A stretch of DNA of 64,000 nucleotides from Bordetella parapertussis (GCA_945861275.1 CAMATZ010000022.1:25187-89186); one strand, 5' to 3'; positions 17,879-27,134 are shown, counted from the first letter of the stretch. Numbers and translations: made by a program. Notes: generated by a model not told the origin, from the letters alone.

Positions 17879-19378
17879 ATGAGCAGCATGGTTGGTGTCA
17901 TTTCCTACGGCTTGGGCACACTCGCCGCATTCGCGCTTGTCGCGTGGCTGGTGATCGCGATTGTGCATGACGTTACGCAGAAAAAACACACGGTGCTGCG
18001 CAATTATCCGGTGATCGGGCGTTTGCGGTTTTTCTTTGAAGATCTCGGCGAATATTTCCGGCAGTATTTTTTCGCCGGCGACCGCGAGGAGATGCCCTTT
18101 AACCGCGCCACCCGCGGCTGGGTATACAAAGAAGCCAAAAACGAAGGCGGCATCATCGGCTTCGGTTCCACCAACGATCTGAGCGTGCCGGGCAATATTC
18201 TGTTTGTGAATCACCCTTATCCGGTGCTGGAGGAAGACCGTCTGCCCACGCCCTCGCTGGTGATCGGCGAGGGCTACTGCAAAATCCCGTTTGAAGCGCG
18301 TTCCGTCGTCAACGTCAGCGGCATGAGTTTCGGCGCGATTTCCGAACCGGCGGTGCGCGCACTTTCGCTGGGCGCGGCGGAGGCCGGTTGCTGGATGGAT
18401 ACCGGCGAAGGCGGGCTTGCCCCGCATCATCTCGCGGGCAACTGCGATATCATCATGCAAATGGGCACCGCCAAGTACGGCATGCGTGATCATCAGGGTA
18501 ACTTTTCGCCGGAAAAAGTGAAGGAACTCGCCCAGTGCGTCAAGGCGTTTGAAATAAAACTGTCTCAGGGCGCCAAACCGGGCAAGGGCGGCGTACTACC
18601 GGGCGCCAAGGTTACCGAGGAAATTGCGCGCATACGCGGCATACCCGCCGGCGAAGATTCCATCAGCCCAAACCGCCATCGCGATATCGCCAATGTCAAC
18701 GATTTGCTCGACAAAATTGCGTATTTGCGCGAGCTGAGTGGACGCCCGGTGGGTGTGAAAACGGCGATTGGCGGCTGGGAATTCACCAATGAATTGTGTG
18801 ATGCCATACTGCGGCGCGGCCGTGAGTATGCACCGGATTTTCTGGTCATCGATGGCGCGGAGGGTGGCAGTGGTGCTGCGCCGCAGACGCTGTTCGATCA
18901 CATGGCGCTGCCGATTGCCGAGTCCTTGCCGCGCGTGGTGGATTCGTTGATACAGGCTGATTTGAAATCGCGCATCCGCGTTGTCGCCTCGGGCAAACTG
19001 GTCACCTCGGCGCGCGCGTCGTGGGCGCTGTGCGTGGGGGCCGATTTCATCAATACCGCACGCGGTTTTATGTTCGCACTGGGTTGCATACAGGCGCTGC
19101 GCTGTCATCAAAACACCTGTCCCACAGGGGTGACCACGCATAATAAACGTCTGCAGCGCGGCCTGGTGGTGGAGGAGAAGTACCTGCGCGTTGCGAATTA
19201 CTGCAAAAACATGAACAAGGAGATCGATATGATCGCGCACTCCTGCGGCTTGCAACAGGCGCGCGAATTCAAGCGCGAACATGTACGCATCGTGCAAACC
19301 GCGAACCAAAGTATCGCGCTGAATATGCTGCACCCGTACCCTGCCATCGGCACGCGCGGGCCAGTGCAGGCTGCTTGA
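17879..19378 (+). CDS. FMN-binding glutamate synthase family protein
   Basis: A 499-residue protein with one N-terminal membrane helix (about residues 8-30) followed by the FMN/Fe-S synthase domain of glutamate synthase, without the amidotransferase or FAD/NADPH parts. Landmarks are NVSGMSFGAISEPAVRALSLGA, KPGKGGVLPGAKV, FLVIDGAEGGSGAAP and CHQNTCPTGVTTHN, where the cysteines correspond to those holding the 3Fe-4S cluster in GltB. Such stand-alone proteins are widespread and poorly characterised; they may be oxidoreductases unrelated to glutamate formation. A PrpF-type isomerase gene follows 14 bp later, so the two probably form an operon. Confidence 0.9.
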   Translation: MSSMVGVISYGLGTLAAFALVAWLVIAIVHDVTQKKHTVLRNYPVIGRLRFFFEDLGEYFRQYFFAGDREEMPFNRATRGWVYKEAKNEGGIIGFGSTNDLSVPGNILFVNHPYPVLEEDRLPTPSLVIGEGYCKIPFEARSVVNVSGMSFGAISEPAVRALSLGAAEAGCWMDTGEGGLAPHHLAGNCDIIMQMGTAKYGMRDHQGNFSPEKVKELAQCVKAFEIKLSQGAKPGKGGVLPGAKVTEEIARIRGIPAGEDSISPNRHRDIANVNDLLDKIAYLRELSGRPVGVKTAIGGWEFTNELCDAILRRGREYAPDFLVIDGAEGGSGAAPQTLFDHMALPIAESLPRVVDSLIQADLKSRIRVVASGKLVTSARASWALCVGADFINTARGFMFALGCIQALRCHQNTCPTGVTTHNKRLQRGLVVEEKYLRVANYCKNMNKEIDMIAHSCGLQQAREFKREHVRIVQTANQSIALNMLHPYPAIGTRGPVQAA

Positions 19379-19392
19379 TCCAAGGAGACGCT

Positions 19393-20589
19393 ATGAAACA
19401 ATTCAGGCTCCCCGCCGTATTCATGCGCGGCGGCACCAGCAACGCGGTGGTATTTCACGCCAGGGATTTGCCGCCAGACCGCGCGCAGTGGGATGAAATT
19501 TTTCTTGCGGCCATCGGCAGTCCCGATGCGTACGGACGCCAGCTTGACGGCATGGGTGGCGGCGTGTCGTCGCTGTCCAAGGTGTGTGTGGTGGGGCCAC
19601 CGAGCCGGTCTGACGCCGACATTGATTACACCTTCGCGCAGGTGCAGGTGAAAAAAGCCGAGGTCGATTACAGCGCCAACTGCGGCAATATGTCGTCCGC
19701 GATGGGGCCGTTCGCGGTGGATGAAGGCATTTTCAGTGTCAGTGGACGCGAAGCGATGGTGCGCATCCACAACACCAACACCAAAAAAATCATTCAGGCG
19801 CGCTTTAACATGGATGATGGTTTGTCCGAGGTTGACGGTGAGCTGACGATTCCGGGTGTGTCCGGCACAGGATCGCCGGTGCGCCTGGAGTTTCTGCAGC
19901 CGGGCGGTGCGACTACCGGAAAATTACTGCCGACCGGAAATGTGAGCGACGTGCTGGAAGTGCCCGGCGTCGGCAAACTTAGGGTGTCGATGGTGGATGC
20001 GGCCAACGCCACGGTGTTTGTGCGCGCAGCCGATCTCGGACTCAAAGGCACGGAGATGCCCGACGCGCTGGAAGGCAACGCCGACATCATGAAGAAACTC
20101 GCTGCGATACGTTTGGCAGCATCTGTTGCAATGGGCATCACCAAAAATCCGGAAGAAGCGGCGAAGATAGCGACAGTGCCGTTCGTGGGATTTGTATCGG
20201 AAGCACAGGACGCAACGTTGCTGACCGGCGAATCCATCAAAGCCAGCGATGTCGACCTGACGGCGCGCATGCTGTCGAGCGGACAGCCGCATCGTGCGCT
20301 GCCGCTGACCGTATCGCTGTGTACGGCGGTGGCTGCACGCATCGCAGGCTCAGTGGTGCATCAGGCCACGCGCGTCGCGGCCGACCACAACGCGCCGATA
20401 CGCATTGCCATGCCATCAGGGATTCTGACGGTGGCTGCCGACGTGCGCAATATCAACGGCCAGTGGCACGCAGAGCAGGGCGCGTTTTATCGCACGCAGC
20501 GGCGGCTGTTTGAAGGCTACGTTTACGTGCGCGCGGCGTTGGTGCCGGGGTTGGTGGCGGCGGCGCGGGGGACGCTAAAAGCGGCTTGA
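19393..20589 (+). CDS. PrpF/4-oxalomesaconate tautomerase family isomerase
   Basis: About 398 residues from the ATG at 19393 (MKQFRLPAVFMRGGTSN), preceded by AAGGAGA; a start at 19375 would overlap the previous stop. It has the diaminopimelate-epimerase-like fold of the PrpF family. The visible active-site cysteine motif is YSANCGNMSSAMGPFAVDEG. Known members isomerise 2-methyl-aconitate (PrpF) or tautomerise 4-oxalomesaconate (GalD, gallate pathway). The context with a GltS-like protein does not settle which. No gallate or methylcitrate genes are present here. Confidence 0.88.
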   Translation: MKQFRLPAVFMRGGTSNAVVFHARDLPPDRAQWDEIFLAAIGSPDAYGRQLDGMGGGVSSLSKVCVVGPPSRSDADIDYTFAQVQVKKAEVDYSANCGNMSSAMGPFAVDEGIFSVSGREAMVRIHNTNTKKIIQARFNMDDGLSEVDGELTIPGVSGTGSPVRLEFLQPGGATTGKLLPTGNVSDVLEVPGVGKLRVSMVDAANATVFVRAADLGLKGTEMPDALEGNADIMKKLAAIRLAASVAMGITKNPEEAAKIATVPFVGFVSEAQDATLLTGESIKASDVDLTARMLSSGQPHRALPLTVSLCTAVAARIAGSVVHQATRVAADHNAPIRIAMPSGILTVAADVRNINGQWHAEQGAFYRTQRRLFEGYVYVRAALVPGLVAAARGTLKAA

Positions 20590-20593
20590 TAGC

Positions 20594-20610
20594 GCGTTTC
20601 AGTGAAACGC
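20594..20610 (+). terminator. Hairpin just after the PrpF-family gene
   Basis: GCGTTTC and GAAACGC form a perfect 7-bp inverted repeat around a 3-base loop directly downstream of the stop. There is no strong T tract after it, so termination is only probable. Confidence 0.4.
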
Positions 20611-20716
20611 CTTCGTCTTTCAGGGGCAAGGGCACACTTGTAGCGGCGCAGAAGGCGGGGAAAGATGTTTACCGCTTTGCTTTCGCCACCGACCGCACAT
20701 CCCGCGCCCTCCAAGC

Positions 20717-20745
20717 TTGACAAGTGTTGGTAATACTGCCAACAT
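20717..20745 (+). promoter_or_regulatory. Promoter and palindromic operator of the HigBA-type pair
   Basis: A perfect -35 TTGACA lies at 20717-20722. Just behind it, TGTTGG (20725-20730) and CCAACA (20739-20744) form an inverted repeat that extends to 8-bp arms with one mismatch. The palindrome fills the spacer up to a weak -10 (CAACAT at 20740-20745). That is where a HigA-type antitoxin would bind to repress its own operon. This is a visual call. Confidence 0.55.
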
Positions 20746-20768
20746 TAAAAGAGGAGAAGGAGAGAAGA

Positions 20769-21113
20769 ATGAGGGTAACCCGGCCAGTATCCTGGCTCAC
20801 GCCTGCGCGAAAGGCCTTCGAGGAATTTCCTGAAGCTGCGCGTGAAATAGTTTTCGACGCGTTGAGCGTTGCTGCTGAGGGCGGCAAAGCTGGAATAGCC
20901 AAGCCGATGAAAGGTCTCGGATCGGGAGTGTTTGAAATCGCACTGCCGTTTCGGGGCAATGCGTTCCGGGTGGTCTACGCGGTGCAGATTGGCGAAGATC
21001 TCTGGGTGGTACATGCGTTTCAGAAAAAATCTACGCACGGCATTAAAACGCCGCAACACGAGATCGATTTGATTAAGGATCGCTTGAAGAGATTAAAGGA
21101 GATGTTGCGATGA
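20769..21113 (+). CDS. higB: RelE/HigB-type toxin of a toxin-antitoxin pair
   Basis: About 114 residues from the ATG at 20769, after a purine-rich ribosome site. The pattern PRFRGNAFRVVYAV-like (here PFRGNAFRVVYAVQIGEDLWVVHAFQKKSTHGIKTPQHEIDLI, residues about 58-100) is the core of the phage Gp49/HigB branch of the RelE superfamily, which are mostly ribosome-dependent mRNA interferases. Basic residues (R60s, K80s region) fit catalysis. The toxin-first order and a 4-bp overlap with the antitoxin are typical of higBA. Activity is inferred; specific target unknown. Confidence 0.85.
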   Translation: MRVTRPVSWLTPARKAFEEFPEAAREIVFDALSVAAEGGKAGIAKPMKGLGSGVFEIALPFRGNAFRVVYAVQIGEDLWVVHAFQKKSTHGIKTPQHEIDLIKDRLKRLKEMLR

Positions 21114-21433
21114 AAAAAGAACAGCTAGAGCTTATTCGCGGGAGCGGAAACATTTACCGTGATTTCAACGTGGTGGACGCAGACATTCGCCAGCTGAAGG
21201 CGATACTTGCGGCTGAAATCATCAAAGCGCTCGATAAGGGTGCGATTAGTGTCAGAAAAGCGCAAAGCCTTACCGGCATTGATGCCGGGGACTTTTCGCG
21301 TGTTCGCAACGCGGATTTCCGGCGTATAAGCGTTGAACGTCTTATGGCGATGATTAACGGGCTCGGATCACGGATTGATGTGAAAGTAAAAGTGCGGCGC
21401 GGCGCATCGGTCGAACACGCGGCGACGGCTTAA
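21110..21433 (+). CDS. higA: HigA-type XRE family antitoxin
   Basis: A 107-residue protein with a helix-turn-helix of the XRE/HTH_37 type at about residues 45-85 (ISVRKAQSLTGIDAGDFSRV and the following recognition helix). The C-terminal stretch DVKVKVRRGAS is typical of small antitoxins paired with Gp49-like toxins. It would neutralise the toxin and repress the operon from the palindrome at 20725-20744. The start overlaps the toxin stop (ATGA), giving tight coupling. Confidence 0.87.
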   Translation: MKKEQLELIRGSGNIYRDFNVVDADIRQLKAILAAEIIKALDKGAISVRKAQSLTGIDAGDFSRVRNADFRRISVERLMAMINGLGSRIDVKVKVRRGASVEHAATA

Positions 21434-21459
21434 CGCCAGTACGCGATGGCTATCTTCAT

Positions 21460-21831
21460 ATGATCGCGCACACCAGCATCCCCGTCGGCAATTATAAAAG
21501 AGCAAAAGCGTTCTACGCCAAAGTGCTCGCGACGCTCGGCTATAAGCAAAATATGGAGTACGGCGAAGCGGCCGGATTCAATGACGGCAAGAATACAGAT
21601 TTTTGGATAGCGACCAACGATGAAGGTGTTGTCCCTTTGCACGTTGCATTTGAGGCAAAAAACAAAGCGCAGGTCAGCAAGTTCTACAAAGCAGCGCTGG
21701 CGGCGGGGGCAAAGGACAACGGTGCGCCGGGATATCGGAAGGAATATTGGCCCGGCTACTATGCTGCGTTTGTGTACGATGCCGACGGACACAATATCGA
21801 AGCGGTGTTCTACGATTACGACGAGAACTAG
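21460..21831 (+). CDS. VOC superfamily (glyoxalase/bleomycin resistance-like) protein
   Basis: A 123-residue single-domain VOC protein. The metal-ligand pattern is visible: H4 in MIAHTSIPV, a histidine in PLHVAFEA, and the terminal glutamate in GHNIEAVFY. The paired beta-alpha-beta-beta-beta modules begin at NYKRAKAFYAKVLATLGY and NKAQVSKFYKAALAAGA. Function in the family ranges from glyoxalase to dioxygenase or resistance protein; none can be chosen here. It sits 26 bp after the antitoxin gene but is probably unrelated to it. Confidence 0.87.
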   Translation: MIAHTSIPVGNYKRAKAFYAKVLATLGYKQNMEYGEAAGFNDGKNTDFWIATNDEGVVPLHVAFEAKNKAQVSKFYKAALAAGAKDNGAPGYRKEYWPGYYAAFVYDADGHNIEAVFYDYDEN

Positions 21832-21913
21832 CCGGGTGCAATGCGAGTGCGCCCCGGGTTAATGGGGCATGCGAATATTTGTAATAAAAACAAATACTTA
21901 CATCGCTTCCGCA

Positions 21914-22903
21914 TCAGCCTGCGCAATCCACAATGACGGTGCCGCGTTTCACTTGAAATTCAACCGCTTCATGCGCGTCGCCTGTGCGCGCAAGAGGATA
22001 GACGGCTGACACGGTGTGCTGCATGCCGCCTTCTTGCAGCCACTGCACGATGTCATTCTGCGCGCGCTTGCGCGCGGCGTGCGGCGCGCCGTTGAGTAAC
22101 ACGCCGTGGACGGAGACATTCTTGCGCATGAGATCGGGTGCGGCAATCGTCGGCGACACATTGCCCTTGGTTGCGTAGTAGGCGATGGAACCGTTGGCAG
22201 CGAGCAGCGGCAGTGTGGTCGCGTAGTTGCCGCCGAAATCGACATCCACCACATGCTGCACGCCGCTGTTGGTGGTGAATTCGCGCACGCGGGCGATCAC
22301 GTCTTCGCTGCGATAGTTGACGCTGAAGTCAGCGCCTGCCGCGGTGGCATGTGCGGCCTTTGCGGGCGAACTCACGGTGGCGATCACGCGCGCACCGAAG
22401 CGTTTGGCCCACTGCACGGCGTAGTGGCCCACTGCGCCCGCGCCGCCGGTAACCAGCACGGTTTTACCTTTAAGGTCACCCCCCAGCGTCACACAGCGGT
22501 GTGCGGTCATGCAGGGTATGCCGAGGCAGGCGCCGTGGTTAAAACTTGTGCGCTCCGGCAATTCGGAAACAAGATCGACACTGAGCGCGATGTATTCGGC
22601 GGCAGTGCCGAGCAGCCGTCCGCCGCGCTGGCCGTTATAAAGCCATACCCGGCGCTTGAGCCACGACGCATCCACGCCTTCGCCGACTTCATCGACGATA
22701 CCGCTGCCATCGCTGTTGGGTATGATTAATGGGCCTTCCATGGCGTAGCTGCGCCCGACGCTGCGATTGCTGTCGGCGGGATTGACGCCCGAGGCGTGTA
22801 AACGCACGCGTACTTCGCCTGCAGCGGCGTGCGGCGTGGGTTGCTCGCCGAACTGCATCACTGCAGTGGGTTTGCCTTGTTGGGTGTACCAAGCGGCTTG
22901 CAT
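21914..22903 (-). CDS. Zinc-independent NADPH:quinone reductase (MDR superfamily)
   Basis: A 329-residue medium-chain reductase. The catalytic domain begins QAAWYTQQGKPTAVMQFGEQPTP and lacks the zinc-binding cysteines of alcohol dehydrogenases. The nucleotide fold is VLVTGGAGAVGHYAVQWAKRFG. These mark the quinone oxidoreductase (QOR/Qor-like) branch, which reduces quinones or activated alkenes with NADPH in the cytoplasm. It is divergent from the amidase gene, with about 97 bp between the start codons. The AT-rich inverted repeat TATTTGT/ACAAATA at 21876-21896 lies beyond its 3' end. Confidence 0.9.
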   Translation of the reverse strand: MQAAWYTQQGKPTAVMQFGEQPTPHAAAGEVRVRLHASGVNPADSNRSVGRSYAMEGPLIIPNSDGSGIVDEVGEGVDASWLKRRVWLYNGQRGGRLLGTAAEYIALSVDLVSELPERTSFNHGACLGIPCMTAHRCVTLGGDLKGKTVLVTGGAGAVGHYAVQWAKRFGARVIATVSSPAKAAHATAAGADFSVNYRSEDVIARVREFTTNSGVQHVVDVDFGGNYATTLPLLAANGSIAYYATKGNVSPTIAAPDLMRKNVSVHGVLLNGAPHAARKRAQNDIVQWLQEGGMQHTVSAVYPLARTGDAHEAVEFQVKRGTVIVDCAG

Positions 22904-23000
22904 TTTGATTATTGAGCTTTATTGTGTCAGTGTAGCACTGCCCCATGTCAGGGCAGGTGCGTGGCACAATCCTGGTCCACACCTATTCTGGATGGAGCAT

Positions 23001-24272
23001 ATGGAACTCAACAAGCTGTCGATAGCACAGGCGCACGCAAAGATGAGCGCCGGCAATCTCACCGCCGTGCAACTTGCCCAAGCGTGTCTCGCTCGCGTGG
23101 CCGTGCGCGAGCCCGCGGTGCAGGCATGGGTGCATATCAACCCGGACGATGTACTGGCGCAGGCGCGTGCCTGCGATGGCGAGCCGCGGCGCAGCCCGCT
23201 GCATGGCATACCCGTAGGCATCAAGGACATCATCGACGTCGCGGGCATGCCCGCCGAATATGGCTCGCCGATTTACGCCGGACATCGTGCATCAACCGAT
23301 GCCGCGTGCGTGGCCGCGTTAAGGAAAGCGGGTGCAATCATCATGGGCAAAACGGTGACCACCGAGTTCGCGATGCGCCATCCCAACAAAACACACAACC
23401 CGCGGAATCTCGCGCATACGCCGGGCGGATCGTCGAGCGGTTCTGCCGCGGGTGTGGCGGATTTCATGATGCCCCTAGGGCTGGGCACGCAGACCGGGGG
23501 CTCGGTGCTGCGCCCCGCGTCGTATTGCGGGGTGGTGGGTTTTAAGCCATCCTTCTGCCTTATCAACCGCGCAGGCGTGAAACCCAACGCGGAATCACTG
23601 GATACCGTAGGTCTTATTGCGCGCAGTGTGGAAGACATCACACTGAGTCTGCCGCTGGTTACCGAATGCGCCGCGCCAGCAGTAAACGCAGTGACTAAAC
23701 CGCGTATCGGTTTTTGCCACACTCCACAGTGGAAATCAGCCGAGCCCGCAACCGTGGCTGCCATCGAAGGCGCTGCCGCTTCGCTATCGCGCGCGGGTGC
23801 AATCGTGACGGAATATCAACTACCGTCCGCGTTCGACGCCGTAGCTGCCGCGCACAGCGTTATCAGCGACTACGAGGCGTATCGAGCCCTGAGTCACGAA
23901 TTGCGCAGCGCACCTGAAAAGATCAGCGCGTCGCTACAGCCACGCATCGCGCGCTGGGCTGCCTGCACGATTGAGGCTTATATAGAGGCACAGCAGACCG
24001 TGGCCAACTGCCGGCGCATGCTGCGTGATATTTTCCGTGACTATGATGCACTGTTGGTGCCGAGTGCGCCGGGCGCAGCGCCGGTAACACTCAACAGCAC
24101 CGGCGAGGCTATCTTCAACGCCATCTGGACCGTGTTGCACGTGCCTGCGATTACGCTACCCGCCGCTGTTGCTGCCAACGGCTTGCCGGTGGGCGTGCAA
24201 CTCGTAGGGGCGTACGGCGCGGATTATGGGTTGCTGGCCAGTGCTGCATGGGCGGAAAGCCGCCTCCAGTAA
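23001..24272 (+). CDS. Amidase signature family hydrolase
   Basis: About 423 residues from the ATG at 23001, after GGATGGAG; an upstream frame opening would overlap the divergent promoter and adds unrelated residues. The Ser-cisSer-Lys triad is visible: K75 in GIPVGIKDIIDVAG, S144 in HTPGGSSSGSAAG, and nucleophile S168 in TQTGGSVLRPAS, with the family's usual 24-residue spacing between the serines. It hydrolyses an amide to acid and ammonia. It is not GatA: there are no gatB/gatC neighbours and the sequence is shorter. Substrate unknown. Confidence 0.92.
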   Translation: MELNKLSIAQAHAKMSAGNLTAVQLAQACLARVAVREPAVQAWVHINPDDVLAQARACDGEPRRSPLHGIPVGIKDIIDVAGMPAEYGSPIYAGHRASTDAACVAALRKAGAIIMGKTVTTEFAMRHPNKTHNPRNLAHTPGGSSSGSAAGVADFMMPLGLGTQTGGSVLRPASYCGVVGFKPSFCLINRAGVKPNAESLDTVGLIARSVEDITLSLPLVTECAAPAVNAVTKPRIGFCHTPQWKSAEPATVAAIEGAAASLSRAGAIVTEYQLPSAFDAVAAAHSVISDYEAYRALSHELRSAPEKISASLQPRIARWAACTIEAYIEAQQTVANCRRMLRDIFRDYDALLVPSAPGAAPVTLNSTGEAIFNAIWTVLHVPAITLPAAVAANGLPVGVQLVGAYGADYGLLASAAWAESRLQ

Positions 24273-24300
24273 AACGCGCATGGCTGCCACTTATAGCCAG

Positions 24301-24498
24301 CTATCTCAGCGCGAATTTGACCAGCAAAGTCAGCACAGCAACCACCACGCAGCCTGCGATTACCGCGCCGGCAATGACCTGTTTCATGGAAATCTTTACG
24401 CCGTCGCGCTCCCACGTGCCTTTTTTGCCGATCATGCACAGGCCCCAGAACATAGTGGCGGCGACTTGACCGAGTGAGGCTTTTTTCGCCGGTTCCAT
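24301..24498 (-). CDS. DUF2970 family small membrane protein
   Basis: About 65 residues with a basic N-terminal half (KKASLGQVAATMFWGLCMIGKKG) and one hydrophobic C-terminal segment (QVIAGAVIAGCVVVAVLTLLV). This matches DUF2970, a short betaproteobacterial family of unknown role. The ATG is at 24498; an adjacent GTG at 24501 overlaps the stop of the DUF349 gene, so the two genes abut and are probably translated together. Confidence 0.82.
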   Translation of the reverse strand: MEPAKKASLGQVAATMFWGLCMIGKKGTWERDGVKISMKQVIAGAVIAGCVVVAVLTLLVKFALR

Positions 24499-24500
24499 CA

Positions 24501-27134
24501 CTAACTCTGTCTGCGCCGGCGTACTGCCGCGATGATTTTTGTGAGCCGCTCGCGCGAGGTTTCATCGGGCCTGGCCGACGCCGCGGCGTCAAGCATCCAG
24601 CGCTCAATTTCCGCAGGCGTGGTGGCGGTGTTCTGGCGGCCTTCCATGGCGTTTTTCAAGGCGCGTATTTTCAAGTGCTGGCGCGCGGCGAGAAATTCCT
24701 GCGGACTGTCGATGCCACAGGCGACTTCGAGATTGAGCAGGGTATCCTGCAGGCTCACACCCGATTTTGCGTTCTGCGTTGCGTTTCCTTGAAAGCGTGC
24801 GTCGATTCGGCTTTTCCATGCCTCGGGCAAATGCGCCACAGCGTTCCAGCGCGTTTCCAAATCGGCTGTTTGTTCAGCGCTGAGCGCCAGCGCCTCGCGC
24901 TCATGGCACAAGGCGATCTTCGCCAGCAGCGCATCGTAACGGGCTTGCTCGGCGTGTAGCGCGAGTTCACTGATGTGCCGGGCGGCAGCGTCGCGCGCGG
25001 CACGATAACGCGCATCCAGTTTGGCCGCTTGTGCTTTAGGCGCCTCGGGTGCGGCGCGCCAGGCGCTGTCGGCTTCGTTCAATGTTCGCTTGATATCCGC
25101 CGCAGTGGTGGCGCTGGCCAGTGCCGCAACGCGCTCGATAATCTCTGCCCGCGCTTTTTGTTTGGCGTTAAATTCGGCTTCACTCGCCGCGCGTGCGGCA
25201 TCACGCGCCGTGAATATGGCGTCAGTGGCCGTTTTGAACGCCACCCACAGCGTGTTTTCATCACGCCGCGGCAGTGGCAGAGCCTTGGCCACGGCTTGCC
25301 ATTGCGTTTGCAGCTTGCGCACCTTGTCCACCACATCGCGCGCGCTGACATCGGAAGCCACTATTTGTTTCGCACCCGCAACCAGTTGTTCGCGCTGGCT
25401 GCGCGCCTCGCCATAGACGTTTTTCAGCGGCGCTTGCAGCGCCTGCGTCGCTGCCGCATAACGCGTGGTAATGGCGTTGTCGCCTTGCAGTGTCTTGCGC
25501 GGCACCGTGTGTTCGACAGGTCCGAGCTTGCGCCACGCGGCCTGGGCTTCATCCAGGTTGTGGGCGAGGGCGCGCCAGTCGACTGGGGTGGCGGTGGCGC
25601 CGGCTGCAGCATCTTCCTGCGCAGCGGGGAAAAATTTCGCCGCAGCTTGCGTCAAGCCGGCAATGATTTGTTCGCGCGCCGCAAGATTTTCCTGGCGCGC
25701 AAGCTTGAGTTTTTCCAGATGCGCCGCCACCGGCGCGTGGGCAGCCTCCAATGCACCGTCAAAGGCGAGCCAGACGGTTTGCTTGGACGCAGCACCGAGT
25801 TTGTCGAGTTCTTTCCAGCGCTCGCGCAGCTTGTTAATGGCTTCGGTATGCGCCTTGAGGGCGACTTTACCGGTGGCAGCGACAGCCAGTGCCTGCGCCT
25901 CGGCCACCAGTTGTTCGCGGCCTTGGCCGCCGCTCCAGCGCTGCCAGTCCTGCAGGCGCCGCTGTTCCCGGCGCAGTGATTCGATGCGCGGCGCGAGGTT
26001 GCCTGTCAGCGGGCCGCGCTTCAATCCCTGATCGATCGCGCCCAGCAATCGCGTGAGATCCGCCACGTGTCCGCCGGCTTGTGCGGCTTCTGCGGCCTCG
26101 ACATCGCGCTGGATCGCGACCACACGCTGCTGTTGTTGTTCCGCGCGCCGTGCGCGCTCTTGGGCGCTTTGCGTATGGTGTTCGTGTTGCCGCGTGTGGG
26201 CGCCGGTGTTGCGCCATTCCGCGAAGCGGGTTGCCAGTACGGTATGCAGTTCGCCTTCGGACAGCTCGGGAAATCCGCGCCATTGTTCGATCAGCAGCTT
26301 TTCCCCGGCGTCATCGGCGCTGCCCGACGCGGGCAATGCCTGTAGAAATTTCGCGCGCTCAACCACACTTGACGCCAGTGCCAGCAGGCGCCTGGCGGCA
26401 GCGGATTTTTCGATGCAGCGCGCGTCACCCGCTTCAGCAGTGTTGTGCACCAGTTCCAGCAGACCCAGCGCCAGGGTCTGCGCATCGGCAGGCGCGGTGG
26501 TGCCGTACGCGACGCCCGGCAGCGGCGCGCTCAAATTCGCCATCGCATCATCTGCCGCCGCCAGCCAGCGGGTGAGCGCCTGTGCATGCTCGCCGCGCAC
26601 CCGCACCTTGGCGCCCAGTTGCGCGCTGAGCGCGGCGAATTCAGCGGGCAAGGCCGCGTCAAGCAGCGTGCTGTCCAGTGCAGCCCATGCGTGATCGAGG
26701 TCCAGCACGCGATTGACGGCTACCACCTCCAGCGCGAGCAATGCGTGCGCGCTGGCGATCAAGGCGTCGGCTTCGGCGGTGGCGATGCGGGTGGCGCGCG
26801 CCTTGTCCCAGCGCGATTTCGCGGCACGATACAGACGCTTGTCGGCCTCGCGAAAATCATGCATGGCCTGCTTGAAAGCGTCTTCAAGCGTTAATGCCTC
26901 GATCGCCGCGAGCTTTAAGGGCAGCGAAGGCGCGTGATGCGCGATATGCAGCAGCGCCGTGTCGTCATTGGTGGCGGCGTCCAGGCGTTGATGCCAGGCC
27001 TGCATCTCTTCCGCGGAAAGCGCCAGTGGCACTGGCGCACTGCCATCGGCGAGTAAGGCGGTGGGCGCTGTTTGCGCCTCTGCTGCACCGGCGTCAGCCG
27101 CCAGCACGTCTTTTTTGAATATATTTTCGAACAC
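24501..27134 (-). CDS. DUF349 repeat protein
   Basis: An 877-residue, alanine-rich, almost entirely helical cytoplasmic protein. It contains several roughly 70-80-residue DUF349 modules, recognisable by the W-K-x-L/W-x-A-F segments such as ERWKELDKLGAASKQTVWLAF, WRKLGPVEHTVPRKT and LQTQWQAVAKALPLPRRDENTLWVAF. The last is followed by RARRDAAARHISEL-like helical stretches and a conserved C-terminal bundle ending LTKIIAAVRRRRQS. Function in the family is unknown. The downstream DUF2970 gene directly abuts. Length is typical of betaproteobacterial members (800-950). Confidence 0.88.
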   Translation of the reverse strand: MFENIFKKDVLAADAGAAEAQTAPTALLADGSAPVPLALSAEEMQAWHQRLDAATNDDTALLHIAHHAPSLPLKLAAIEALTLEDAFKQAMHDFREADKRLYRAAKSRWDKARATRIATAEADALIASAHALLALEVVAVNRVLDLDHAWAALDSTLLDAALPAEFAALSAQLGAKVRVRGEHAQALTRWLAAADDAMANLSAPLPGVAYGTTAPADAQTLALGLLELVHNTAEAGDARCIEKSAAARRLLALASSVVERAKFLQALPASGSADDAGEKLLIEQWRGFPELSEGELHTVLATRFAEWRNTGAHTRQHEHHTQSAQERARRAEQQQQRVVAIQRDVEAAEAAQAGGHVADLTRLLGAIDQGLKRGPLTGNLAPRIESLRREQRRLQDWQRWSGGQGREQLVAEAQALAVAATGKVALKAHTEAINKLRERWKELDKLGAASKQTVWLAFDGALEAAHAPVAAHLEKLKLARQENLAAREQIIAGLTQAAAKFFPAAQEDAAAGATATPVDWRALAHNLDEAQAAWRKLGPVEHTVPRKTLQGDNAITTRYAAATQALQAPLKNVYGEARSQREQLVAGAKQIVASDVSARDVVDKVRKLQTQWQAVAKALPLPRRDENTLWVAFKTATDAIFTARDAARAASEAEFNAKQKARAEIIERVAALASATTAADIKRTLNEADSAWRAAPEAPKAQAAKLDARYRAARDAAARHISELALHAEQARYDALLAKIALCHEREALALSAEQTADLETRWNAVAHLPEAWKSRIDARFQGNATQNAKSGVSLQDTLLNLEVACGIDSPQEFLAARQHLKIRALKNAMEGRQNTATTPAEIERWMLDAAASARPDETSRERLTKIIAAVRRRRQS

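Noticed and set aside
21876..21896. TATTTGT/ACAAATA inverted repeat as a terminator
   Set aside because: It is AT-only with weak pairing and no T tract on either side that would suit termination.
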